A stretch of DNA of 64,000 bases from Streptomyces sp. yr375. Lineage in GTDB: Bacteria > Actinomycetota > Actinomycetes > Streptomycetales > Streptomycetaceae. Location of the stretch: positions 1 to 64,000 of the forward strand of contig NZ_FOFF01000029.1 in assembly GCF_900110755.1 (NCBI RefSeq), given 5' to 3'. The notes beneath the pieces were generated by a model, which was not told where the DNA came from, searched no databases, and was given only the letters and a program-made list of their open reading frames with translations. How positions within the stretch are numbered: position 1 is the first letter of the stretch; the number at the start of each line of letters is the position of its first letter. A program made the translations under genes and the position numbers. Below, in pieces: positions 1-10,000 of this stretch.

Positions 1-319
1 CGAGGTCCTCCAACTTGCGTGCGGGCTCGGGGGGTTCGGGGTCGGCGTCCCAGGCCCCGATCTGGAGGACGCCGTCCCGGAAGCGGAGGCGGAGGCAGGC
101 GGGGCCCTTGGTGTGGAGTACGGCGTTGGTGACCAGCTCCGAGGCGAGGAGTTCGGCGGTGTCGAGGAGACCGGCGAGGCCGTGCACGGTGAGGATCGGA
201 CGGAGCGTGAGACGACAGACGGTGACGGCTCTGGGGTCGTGGGGGATGTAGAGGGAGTACTCCCAGGAGTCGGGGGCGGGGGTGAGGGCGGGAATGGGAG
301 CGGGAGCGGTTTCGGGCAT
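1..319 (-). CDS. ATP-binding protein, RsbW-like (HATPase_c_2), 3' end cut by window edge
   Basis: The frame runs leftwards from an ATG at 319 and is still open at base 1, so only the N-terminal ~106 residues are visible. A proline-rich leader is followed by a segment containing ELLASELVTNAV.H, the N-box of the small GHKL ATPases related to anti-sigma factors. In that family the protein binds ATP-Mg and often acts as a serine kinase on an anti-sigma antagonist. It is divergent from the XRE/DUF397 pair, and this trio of ATP-binding protein, XRE-DUF5753 and DUF397 is a common streptomycete arrangement. The specific partner cannot be told from the sequence. Confidence 0.8.
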   Translation of the reverse strand, partial: MPETAPAPIPALTPAPDSWEYSLYIPHDPRAVTVCRLTLRPILTVHGLAGLLDTAELLASELVTNAVLHTKGPACLRLRFRDGVLQIGAWDADPEPPEPARKLEDL

Positions 320-430
320 GGGGTAGCTCCAGAGGTGGGGTGGGGTTTGTGCGCGGTGGCATGCCTCAGCCGTCCTGGCAGGACGGAGCGGTGCGCTTCC
401 GCAGCGTGTGCGTTGCATCACCGACGGTAG

Positions 431-446
431 ACCTTGAATTCAAGGT
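431..446. promoter_or_regulatory. Perfect 16-bp palindrome ACCTTGAATTCAAGGT, candidate operator
   Basis: The site lies in the divergent gap (320-516) between the ATP-binding protein and the XRE regulator. It is identical to its own reverse complement across all 16 bases. Its position 70 bp before the XRE start suggests a binding site for that dimeric HTH protein. The function is inferred. Confidence 0.5.
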
Positions 447-516
447 TGAGCAAGTGGATCGCGTAACCTGACACCCGAACGAGTCGCGCTTACGGGCATG
501 TTGGGAGGAGCGGTCG

Positions 517-1368
517 ATGGGGTTGCGGCGCGAGCCAACAGCACGTCAGCTACGGTTGGCGGTCGAACTGCGCAGGCTCCGCGAGGCTGCGGGCCTCAAT
601 GGCCGCGAAGCAGCAGCACTGCTCGGGGTGAGCTCCGCACAGATCAACCAGATCGAATACGGCCTCACCGGCGTGAGCGAGAAGCGGTTGCGGAGCCTGG
701 CAGCGCACTACGCCTGCCAGGACGAGGCGTTCATCGATGCGCTGTCGGCCATGGCGACCGATCGGACCCGCGGCTGGTGGCAGGAGTACCAAGGCCGACT
801 GCCCTCGTCGTTCATGGACCTGGCCGAGTTGGAGCACCACGCCACCTACCGGCACGACGTGGAGTTCCTGTACATCCCAGGCCTGCTCCAGACGGAGGGC
901 TACGCCCGCGCCCTCTTCTCCTACCAGGTCCCGGAACTGCCTTGCAGCGACCTTGAGTTGCGTGTCCGCCACCGGATGGACCGCAAGATCGTCATCGAGG
1001 GGCCGGCCCCGATCCCCTACGCGGCGGTGATCCACGAGTCGGCGCTGCGCATCAGGGTCGGCGACCGGTCCGCTTCACGCGTTCAGCTCGCTCGCGTCCT
1101 GGAACTCTCCGAAGCGGACCAAGTCACCGTGCGTGTCATCCCCTTCGACCTGGACGGCTTCGCCGGGGCCGGTAGCGCGATGGGGTACGCGGGCGGTCCC
1201 GTGCCCAAACTGGACACCGCGTTGCGTGACACCCCCCATGGCACGGGCTACCTGGACTCGGAGGCTCAACTCAGCGCGCTTCGAACGCTTCTCCGTAGGG
1301 TGGAAGCAGTGTCACTGAACCCCGAACGTTCGCGTGACTTCATCCACAGGCTGGCCAAGGAACTGTGA
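517..1368 (+). CDS. XRE-family HTH regulator with DUF5753 domain
   Basis: This 283-aa protein has an N-terminal helix-turn-helix (residues ~15-70; LRLAVELRRLREAAGLNGREAAALL is split here only to mark the region: recognition helix near SSAQINQIEYG). The remaining ~200 residues match the DUF5753 pattern (FMDLAELE..A, IPGLLQTEGYARAL near 125-140, RVIPFDLDGFAGAGS near 215). Members are Scr1/WhiJ-like regulators encoded next to a small DUF397 protein and can behave as antitoxin-like pairs. The ATG at 517 follows GGAGGAG (504-510). The stop codon overlaps the DUF397 start, and a palindromic candidate operator lies upstream. Confidence 0.9.
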   Translation: MGLRREPTARQLRLAVELRRLREAAGLNGREAAALLGVSSAQINQIEYGLTGVSEKRLRSLAAHYACQDEAFIDALSAMATDRTRGWWQEYQGRLPSSFMDLAELEHHATYRHDVEFLYIPGLLQTEGYARALFSYQVPELPCSDLELRVRHRMDRKIVIEGPAPIPYAAVIHESALRIRVGDRSASRVQLARVLELSEADQVTVRVIPFDLDGFAGAGSAMGYAGGPVPKLDTALRDTPHGTGYLDSEAQLSALRTLLRRVEAVSLNPERSRDFIHRLAKEL

Positions 1369-1577
1369 TGCGCGCTACGACGCCCCCCGACAACTGGCAG
1401 AAGTCGTCCTTCTCAGGCTTCGGTGACGGAAACAACTGCCTCGAACTCACCTCCACCGCCACCACCCTCCACCTCCGCGAGAGCGAAACCCCCACCACGA
1501 TCCTCACCACCACCCCCACCACCCTCGCCCACCTCCTGGCAGGCATACGGTCCACACCCGCCCCTCCCTCGAATTGA
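1368..1577 (+). CDS. DUF397 domain protein
   Basis: This 69-aa protein begins with the DUF397 signature (NWQKSSFSG.GDGNNCLEL) and ends in LAHLLAGI. The ATG at 1368 overlaps the TGA of the preceding XRE gene (TGATG), so the two are translationally coupled. A GTG at 1365 in the same frame is an alternative start. DUF397 proteins are small partners of XRE-DUF5753 regulators, and their biochemical role is mostly unknown. Its last ~30 bases recur in a broken copy near 3490-3518. Confidence 0.85.
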   Translation: MRATTPPDNWQKSSFSGFGDGNNCLELTSTATTLHLRESETPTTILTTTPTTLAHLLAGIRSTPAPPSN

Positions 1578-1709
1578 TCAAGAAGACGGTAAGAACCACG
1601 CGCCGCACGCCCCCCACCTACAACCTTCCTTCTCCGTAGGTCGTCCAACTCGCGCCCGGTGTAGGTCACTTACCGGGAGCTATGTCTGTTTTCCTATCTG
1701 GGGGATGTC

Positions 1710-3059
1710 ATGGGTTCTGTCTCCGTCGGGCGTGTGCTGCGTCGCGGGGCGTGTGCCGGTGCTGTGGGGGCGTTGGTCGTCGCCGGGCTCGGGAGTGGGG
1801 TCGCCTTCGCCGACGACGCGGCGCAGAGCGATCAGTTGTGGATCCAGGCGCCGTACGACCAGGCGGTCACCGTCGCTCCGGACAGCGGTGCGGCGCAGTA
1901 CCGGTCGTTGGCGCTCGGGCTCTACCACGACAACGACAACTTCACCGTGACGAACGGGCAGTTGACCGTCGACGCCTCCGGGCTCGCCGGGGTCGCCGAG
2001 GTGCTCTGGCCCGCCAACTGCACGCCGGACGACGCCGGCACCGTCGCCGTGTGCGACACCGGGGACGTGCCCACGCGCTACCACGCGCAGGTGCAGTTGA
2101 AGGTGCGGGCCGCCGTCGGCGCGGCCGTGGGGGCGCAGGGTGCGATCAAGTACTCCGCGCAGGCCACCGGCGGACCCGACGGCACGCTCGTCGCCCCGGA
2201 GGACTCCGCGGAGACGTCCGTCACCGTCGGCTCCGGCCCCGACCTCGGCCTCAGCACCCCGCAGGACGTCACCGGCGTCGCGCCCGGGGCCGGCATCACG
2301 GTGCCTTTCTCCATCACCAACACCGGCAACGAGACCGCCCACAGCTTCAGCGTGAAGATGTGGGCGACGTACGGCCTCGACGTCGTCACCCGCTACCCGC
2401 AGTGCACGTACACCGGGCCGGACAGCGGCGGCGAGTACACGCCCATGACGTACGTGACGTGCTCCTTCGACACCGACGTCGCGCCCGGCGCCACCGTGGA
2501 GCTGCCCGCGCCGCTGCAACTCGCCGTCACCGAGCACGCGTTGTACGACCGGTTCGACTACGAGGTCCAGCCCGCCGGGGACGTCACCGACCTCGACGGC
2601 TCGGACAACGGCCGCTCCTTCCACGTCGACGCCGACAACACCGCCGACTTCGCCGTGCACGGCACCAAGGTGAACGGCGCGGCCGGCGACACCGTCACCG
2701 CCGGCTTCCGCTTCGCCAACCACGGCCCGGCCTGGGTCGGCAACGTCGGTTCCGGCGACCCGGTCGCCGTGATCGACTACTACCTCCCGCCGGGCACCAC
2801 CGCCACGTCCGTGCCCGCCACCTGCCACACCGCCTGGACGTCCGGCGACGACCCGACCATCGGCCACTACGCCTGCACCCTGCCGACGTGGGCCAAGCCG
2901 GACCTGAAGGTCGCCTTCCCCTTCCAACTGCGCATCGACACGGTCGTCCCCGACGCGACGGGCCACGTCACCGTCCACCCCCACTCCGACAAGTCCGACG
3001 CCTTCGACCCGAACACCAGCAACAACTCGGCCACGGTGATCGTCAACCCGTCCGCCTGA
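1710..3059 (+). CDS. Secreted protein with CARDB/DUF11-like beta-sandwich repeats, function unknown
   Basis: This 449-aa protein starts with a basic stretch (SVGRVLRRG) and a hydrophobic core (AVGALVVAGLGSGVAFA), a Sec signal peptide with likely cleavage after AFA. The mature part contains repeated segments of the type TVPFSITNTGNETA and VTAGFRFANHGPAWVG. These resemble immunoglobulin-like adhesion modules of cell-surface proteins (DUF11/CARDB class). No LPXTG motif or membrane anchor is seen, so it is probably released or loosely wall-associated. The start follows a G-rich SD (CTGGGGGATGTC). A hairpin follows the stop. Confidence 0.75.
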   Translation: MGSVSVGRVLRRGACAGAVGALVVAGLGSGVAFADDAAQSDQLWIQAPYDQAVTVAPDSGAAQYRSLALGLYHDNDNFTVTNGQLTVDASGLAGVAEVLWPANCTPDDAGTVAVCDTGDVPTRYHAQVQLKVRAAVGAAVGAQGAIKYSAQATGGPDGTLVAPEDSAETSVTVGSGPDLGLSTPQDVTGVAPGAGITVPFSITNTGNETAHSFSVKMWATYGLDVVTRYPQCTYTGPDSGGEYTPMTYVTCSFDTDVAPGATVELPAPLQLAVTEHALYDRFDYEVQPAGDVTDLDGSDNGRSFHVDADNTADFAVHGTKVNGAAGDTVTAGFRFANHGPAWVGNVGSGDPVAVIDYYLPPGTTATSVPATCHTAWTSGDDPTIGHYACTLPTWAKPDLKVAFPFQLRIDTVVPDATGHVTVHPHSDKSDAFDPNTSNNSATVIVNPSA

Positions 3060-3071
3060 GAAACGCACGAA

Positions 3072-3116
3072 GAAACCCCGTCGGGGATGGGATCGTCCAT
3101 CACCTGGCGGGGTTTC
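3072..3116 (+). terminator. Intrinsic terminator-like hairpin after the secreted protein
   Basis: The arms GAAACCCCG (3072-3080) and CGGGGTTTC (3108-3116) are perfect complements. A second inner stem (GATGG/CCATC) sits in the loop. It begins 12 bases after the stop codon at 3059. Confidence 0.65.
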
Positions 3117-3399
3117 GGGTTCACCGGCCTGTTTCATGTTCAGAAGGTCGGACCACTGCAAAGAGGTGGGCTGTCCCCGAACTCTTCCAAAACGGGAGTC
3201 ACCGCGGCCACACGAGCCCGATGGCCTGGTCGGCGTGAAAGCCGACACGCGACGTGGGCTCGTCCTCACAGCCCTCGTCCTCGTCGCTCTCGGCCCCAAG
3301 CGCGTCGAGCAGTTCCGCGCACTCGTCCGCCACTTCCTCACCGGCCGCCGCCGACCAGGCCAGTTCCAGCCCGGAGTCGAGCCAGGTCTGGCTGACGGG

Positions 3400-3559
3400 T
3401 CGGGCAGCCCCTCCATCGTAATCAGCGCCGCCATCCTCCGCCGACACGAAAACGACAGCACCACCAGGATCCTGACCGTCGCCCCGGTCCACCCTCGCCC
3501 ACCTCCTGGCAGGCATATGGGCCAAGGCCGTCACGACCCCATGTGAGCAAGCCCGGTAG
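3400..3559 (+). pseudogene. Frameshifted DUF397 remnant
   Basis: In one frame (from about 3433) the translation reads ILRRHENDSTTRILT. In the next frame, from 3488, it reads STLAHLLAGIW and stops at 3557-3559. Joined, these match the C-terminal half of the intact DUF397 protein at 1368-1577 (LHLRES..TTILT..TLAHLLAGI). No intact N-terminal half is visible, so a deletion plus a frameshift is likely. The rest of 3117-3576 holds no gene I can support. Confidence 0.5.
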
Positions 3560-3576
3560 CGGGAGCTCGAAAGCGA

Positions 3577-4065
3577 TCAACCGGAGTTTCCGAGGGCCTC
3601 AGAGACAGCCTGTTTCTGGAACTCGATGACCTCACGGCACCGGGCGTTCTCCAACTCAGCCTCAAGGCTGTAGACCGGAACATCCTCACGGTCGAGCACT
3701 GCCTCATAGCAGAAGCCAAGAACGCCATACAGTACTTCTCCACTCAGCCCTTCGGGTGCATCACTGCATGCGAGAAGCGCCGAGAGCATCTGCGAAGTGC
3801 CGTATTCCTCCGCGATTTCGTCGAGTTCCTCGTACTGATCGAGCACGTCCTCCGCGAGCGTGATTTTATCTCGGCCCTCGCGGAGATCCTCGTGCCCCTG
3901 CCTCAGCCCCTCGCCAAGATAGTCCCGGATCTCGACCGTCTCAATGGGACCCATGACGTCTAGGGTCCAGTCCATCACTTTGAGAGCCGTGGCCAGTCGG
4001 CCAGTGGGCTGAATGTTCTGCAACTCCTCGCGCAATGAGCGCATTTCACGATCCCACAAGTACAC
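3577..4065 (-). CDS. Candidate immunity protein for the RHS toxin
   Basis: This 162-aa acidic protein starts with VYLWDREMRSL and contains an Asp/Glu-rich helical segment (DQYEELDEIAEEYG). The GTG at 4065 is preceded by GGGAGG and lies only 17 bases after the stop of the RHS toxin gene, so it is co-transcribed. In polymorphic-toxin loci the gene immediately 3' of the toxin normally encodes the cognate immunity protein. I do not recognise its family, and the immunity role rests on position only. Base composition here is lower in GC than in the flanking genes. Confidence 0.6.
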   Translation of the reverse strand: MYLWDREMRSLREELQNIQPTGRLATALKVMDWTLDVMGPIETVEIRDYLGEGLRQGHEDLREGRDKITLAEDVLDQYEELDEIAEEYGTSQMLSALLACSDAPEGLSGEVLYGVLGFCYEAVLDREDVPVYSLEAELENARCREVIEFQKQAVSEALGNSG

Positions 4066-4082
4066 GACGAACCTCCCGCTCG

Positions 4083-7000
4083 CTAACCAACACCAGCCCC
4101 CCACTTACCCACGACTCGGATCGCTTGGTAGACGGCACCGCCGATTCTTCCACCACAATTCTGTCGTTGCTCACCGCACGGCACACGGGACGTCGCCATA
4201 CGGCCTGTCGAACCCACTTCGCCCGCGTCGACTGCGTTGAGCAGGATCTGTTCGGCATCCGTCTGGTTGGGACCGGTGAACCGCTTGCCGTAGACCCTCC
4301 TGTACCCAAGGGATTCCGCCAACGCGGCCGCGTCCGGCTGAATCTTTCCTCGGTTCACCGCGTAGACCAGCTCACCGTCAAGTTCGGCCGTGGTCACCGT
4401 CGTTCCGTTGTAGGCACGGTCTCCGTACCTGGCCCTCCAGGTCTCGTGGATGGCATTCGCATCCGCCTGCAAATCCCCGTCCGTCTTGCAGTTGTGGACA
4501 AGGAGAGAGGTGGCACCCGCCAGCACGTAGTACGTGTGCAGCATGCTGACGGTCAGGTTGTAAACCGTCGCGTCCAGCGCCGTCCAGCGCTTGATCGCGG
4601 AAATCTGGACACGGGTGCCAGCACCAGTCTGGAGCCACTCGCCCGCCCGGAGGTCGGTCGCCTGGATCCAGGTGCGCAGTTCCGGAACCCAGAAGGGGTG
4701 GCCGTCGGTCGCAGTGACCTCGGCGGTCTTCGAGCCCTTCTTACCGTCGGTGTCGATGGTGACCTTGACCAGGTGCTTGAGGCCCTGGCCCTTGATCTCG
4801 GTGGTGACTTCCTCCGCCTGGGTCTCGCCCGTTTCAGGGTCGCTGGCGATCACCTTGTCGCCGGCCTTGACGTCCTTGATCGCCTTGGTGGAGCCATCGG
4901 CCATCAGGACACGGGTTTCAGGCGTGAAGCTGTTGACCGTGCAGGCGTCGGCACTGCCTCCGTCCCCGTCGGTCTTACCGCCCGAGTCCTCCTTGCCCGA
5001 GCCGCCGCGCGACCCGCCGGACTTGTTCTCGGCCTTGCCGCCGCCCGAGGAGCCCTTCGATTGGGCGCCTCTGCCGGCCTTTACCTGGGCCGGGTTGCCT
5101 CTGGCTCCCTTGGAGCCTGTGTGGGACTTTTTCTTTACTGCTTCTGCTGCTCGTTTCGCCGCTTCTCTTGCCTTGCGTTTGGCTTCTGCGGCTGCCGCCT
5201 CCGCGGCCTTCTTGGCCTTGATCAGGGCTGCCTTCGCGGCCTTGGCCGCCTTGATGCCGATCTCGGCGGCGCGCTTGGCGGCGCGGAAGGCCTTGACCGC
5301 GCTCATCGTGCCCTTGAAGGCACGCCACATCTTCTTGCCCTTGGAGAAGACGCTCGTCCACGGGATGGCGTCCATCAGCAGGCTGCCGCAGGCCCACAGG
5401 TCGCCCTGGGTGAAGCAGCCGACCACGTCGTTCCAGCCGATGAACTCCTTGAACACGGCCCAGCCGGTCGCCAGGATCACATCGCCGATCGAGCGGTTCA
5501 GCGTCTTCTGGAACGAGGCGATCTTCGCGTCCAGCGCGGCGATCGACGCGTCGAAGTTGGAGGCCGAGGAGGTGAGGCCCGACGGGTCCGCGTGCGTGAC
5601 CGGGTTGTTGTTGGCGTAGGAGTAGCCGTTCGCCTGGAGCGGGTCGCTGTCGTCCAGGACCGGGTCCGCCGAGATGAAGCGGCCCGTCCCCGGGTCGTAC
5701 TCCCGGGCGCCCATGTGCGTCAGGCCGGTCTCGTTGTCCTCGTCGCCCGTGTGGAAACCGGTGTGCGAGCGCGGGGAGAGGTTCGGGGCGCGGTCCTCGC
5801 CCCACGGGTCCCGCTTCGCCGTGCGGATCGCCATGGTGGCGTCGAGGCGGACCTCGGCCAGCGGCGTGCCGTTCAGGTCGGTGGCCTGGGCGAACAGGTG
5901 CTCGCTGACGCCGGCCGTGTTGTTGGCGCTCTCGCGGTAACGGGTCACCGCCGGGCCGCCGAGGCCCGCGTAGGTGCGCTCCGTGTAGCGGATCCTGCCC
6001 GTCGTGGTGAGCGAGACCTTCGTGTCCGGGAGGTTCAGGACCGCGCCCGCGCTGGTGCGTTCCAGCAGGCGGTTGCCCATCGCGTCGTAGACGTACGTCG
6101 TCTTCGACGCGGGCTTCCACAACTGGGTCGCGACGGTCGAGTTGCAGGCCGCCAGGGTGAGGTCGGTGCCGATCGTCGACCCGGGGGCCGACAGGCACAG
6201 GCCCGTCGACAGGTTCTTGATCTGGCCCGTGCTCAGGGTCTGCCAGCGCTGTGCCGCCACCACGCTGTCGCACGCCTGGACAAGGACCGCCGCGCCCGCC
6301 GCGGTGCCGTTCGGCTGGGCGCAGCGGCCGCCGACCACGAGTGCGCCGATCGTGGCGTCCTCGACCGTGCCGTTCTTGTCGGTGTCGGCGGCCTGGACGC
6401 GGAAGTTCTGCGCCTTGCTGCCGTTGCACACGTAGAGCTGGACGGCGGTGCCGGCGTTCGGGACGCCGCCGGCCAGGTCCAGGCACATGTCGCCGGTGCC
6501 CACCCAGGCCCCCGACCCGTCCGCGCCGAAGCCCGTCACCGACTCGACCTTGCCGTCCCAGGTCCAGGTGAGGGCCTGGGCGGTGTCGCCGCCGGTGCTG
6601 CGCTTCTCGAGGTTGCCCGCGCTGTCGTAGGACTGTTCCGAGCGGGTCGTGACCGTCGGGCCCGTCGCCGTCGGCTTCGACGTCGTCGTGGACGAGGTGA
6701 GGGTGTGCGGCTGGTCGTTCTTCGCCGTGTCGCTGGTGCCGTAGGCGTAGTCGGTGACCGTGTCACCGCTCGTGTCGCGGACGCCGGACGCGAGGGTGGG
6801 GTCGGCCTTGTACGCCGTCTTCTTCGTGCGGTTGCCCAGGACGTCGTAGTCGTACGACTGCCAGTAACCCGCGTTGTTGGACGAGACGTTGACCGTGCCG
6901 TCGGGGTAGACCGGTTCGGCTGTCGTCTTGCCCGTCGCCGCGCACGCTCCGCCGCCCGGGGTGGTCCAGGCCTGCTTCAACTGGCCGAGTGTGTCGTAGG

Positions 7001-10000
7001 TGAAGCACTGCTGGTCTGTCGTCGTGCCCATGTGGTCGGCCACCGACAGAACGTTGCCCGAGGCGTCGTAGGTGTAGGAGCGCTTGCTGACCTCGCTGCC
7101 GGGGACGACGGCCGTGTCGGGGGTCGGGGTCTCCCGGACGAGTCTGCTGGTGCGGAGTTCGCCGGTGGAGTCGTCGAAGGTGTTCTCCTGCCACAGGCGG
7201 CGGCCCACCTTGCCGACGGTGGCACGCAGCACCTGGCCGTAGGGCGAGTAGGACGTCTCGGAGGCGTACCAGTCCTGGCCGGAGACCGAGGTCGGCAGGC
7301 CGGCCTCGTTGTAGCGGGTGATCACGGCCTCGGCGCTGAGGCCGCCCGCCGCCGGGGCGGTGTACTTCTCGAGCTGGCCGTCCTTGTTGTAGGCGTATGA
7401 GTACGTGTACTGGGTGGCGAAGCCGTCCGACGTCAGGCCCGCGGTGGAGCCCGGGGGCAGCGCCGTGGTCATCGCCGTCGGCTGGTAGTCGGCCGTGTAG
7501 CCGCCGATGGTGGTGGTGTACGCCTTGCCGTCGTTGATGCGGGTGGACGAGGAGAGCTGGCCCTTGCCGCCGCTCGCGCCGTCGTAGGCGTAGGTCTGGG
7601 CGACGGTCGCCGTGGTCGAGCCCTTCGGGGTGACCTTGACCTGCTCGACGCGGTTCAGGCGCTCGTAGGAGTACGAGACGGTCTGGCCGCGGGCGTCGGT
7701 CGCCTTGTCGACGCGGCCGAACGCGTCGTAGTCGGTGTGCGCGGCGCCCGCGTCCGGGTCGGTGGTGTCGGTGACGCGGCCCAGCGCGTCGTACTTCCAG
7801 GTGCGGGTGTTGCCGACGTCGTCGGTGCTGGTCACCATGTCGCCGCGGAGGTCGTACGCGTAGCTCGTGCTGACCGCGCCCGCCTCGGTCAGCGCGGTGT
7901 CGGTGAAGGTGTCCTGGCGGGTGGTGCGGCCCAGGGCGTCCGTCCACACGCGGGAGGCGGGGGTGCCGTTCGGCTGGCGGACGATCGTGAAGTCGAGGCC
8001 GTACTCGTAGCGGGTGCGGCGGTCGGTGGTCTGCACGTCCTTGCCGGCGTTGGTGAACTTCTGGCCGGTCTGCGGGTACGAGCTGTGCACCGGCGTGACC
8101 GTGAGGACGCGGCCCAGGCCGTCGTACGTGTACGTCGTGGCGTTGGGGACCAGCGACTCGGAGTCGGGGACGACGAGCGCGGTGTCCGGGTCGCCCTCCA
8201 TGTAGTACGCGTTACGGGTGTAGCGGACCTGGCCGGAACTGTTGTGCAGGGTGTCGGTGATCAGCCGGCCGCCGCCCACCGCCGGGGTCTGGGTCTGGCG
8301 TTCGCGGCCGAGGCCGTCGTAGATCGCGGTGGACGACTTGTACGTGCCGTCGCCGGCGGCGGCGCCCGGGTTGTCCGAGAGGGACTCGGTGACCACGGAC
8401 ACCGGCTTGTCCGACGCCGTGTTGTAGGTGTAGCGGACGGTCGGGTCGTCGGTGGTGGCCTGGGTGGCGTCCCAGGCTGCGACCGCGCGGCCCAGCGGGT
8501 CGTAGGCGTAGGACTCGACGCGGCTGTTGGCGTCGGTCGACGTCAGGGTGGTGCCGCGGCCGGGCTCCAGGGTGGTGATGTCGGTGAAGCCGGTCTCGGC
8601 GCCGTCGACGACCTTGCTGCCGGTGACCGTGTCGATCCGGTAGACCTGGCCGCTGTCCGGCGTGTACTTGGTCGTGTTGACGACGCCCGTCGGGTCGGTG
8701 ACCTTGACGACGCGGCCGGTCGGGTCGTACTCGGTGCGCGACTCGGGGTTGGCGGTCTCCCAGCCGGTGCCCGCGCCGGTCGGCGTGACGGTCTTGGAGA
8801 CCAGGCCCTTGGTGGGCGTGGCGGTGTGCGAGGTGGCGCCGTCGTAGAACATCCGCGAGGCGCTGACCAGCGTCGATCCGGTGGCGGCGGAGAGGTCGGC
8901 GGTGCAGGCGGTGGTGCCGGTGGTGGTGACGGTCTGGGCGACCAGGCCGACCAGGTAGTTCTCGCCGGACGTGTTGTGGACGTACGAGGTCGCCGTGCAC
9001 GACTCGTCGCCGGTGACGGCCACATCACCGAACTCGCGGACCGTGGTCGGCAGGCCGTACGTGGCGTCGTAGTCGGTCCGGGTGGTGAGCGTGCGCAGGA
9101 ACGAGCCGTCGGGGCCCTTGACCGAGGCCTTGCTGATGGTCCTGGTCTCGCCGAGCGTGACGCGTTCGGACACGACGTCGGGGCCGTCGGTGCGGTTGCG
9201 GGTGGCCAGCCGGACCGGGGCGTCGGGGAAGTTGATGCTGCGGGCGGTCCAGCCGGTGTCGGTGGCCGCGCCGGTGTCGGGGTAGGTCAGCGACTCGGCG
9301 ACCATGCCGGCGTACGCCTTGCGGTCCTTGCCCAGGACCGTGCCGGTGACGTCCGTCATGTCGTAGTCGCGGGTGACGTCGTCGGACGCCTTCTCCGGGG
9401 TGGCGTCGGCGAGGACGTCGTCACTCATGCCGCGGAAGTAGCGGGTGACCGACTTGGCGGCGGCGGTGCCCTCGGCGGCGTCCGTCGTGCCGGTGATGGT
9501 GGTGACGGTGGGGTAGCCGCGCCAGTCGTCCCAGGTGCGCTTCTTGGGGCGGGAGAACTCGGACTGGTTCTTGGCCCACAGCGCGCCGTTCACGGCGTCG
9601 GGCAGCGTCTCGTACGTGTACCGCGTGACGATCTCCTTGGCGTCCGCGAGGCGCGGGAACTCGGTGATCTTCTCGACGACGTACTTGTTGAACCAGGAGA
9701 TCCGCTTGTCCTCCAGCTCGCCGTCCGCGTGCCAGTAGGCCGGGTAGCAGAGCTGGTCGTTCTTGTCGATCGCCGGGCGGGCGGAACCGGCGAGGCACTT
9801 GTCCTCGGGGGCCTTGTAGTCGACGCGGGTGCGGCCGCCGTACTCGGAGACGACGTCCTGGATGCGCAGCCGGGCGAACACCTCGTCCGGGTCGGACGTG
9901 CCGTTCTTGACGCGGTTGGGCAGCGCCTCCTCGTTGTGGCCGAAGGAGACCGGGTTGAGGGTGGCGGTGGAGCCGTCGACCGCGTATCCGGTGCGGCCGA

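Noticed and set aside
3199..3534. Possible 111-aa acidic protein on the minus strand
   Set aside because: No SD, no recognised motif, and it runs antisense through the DUF397 remnant.
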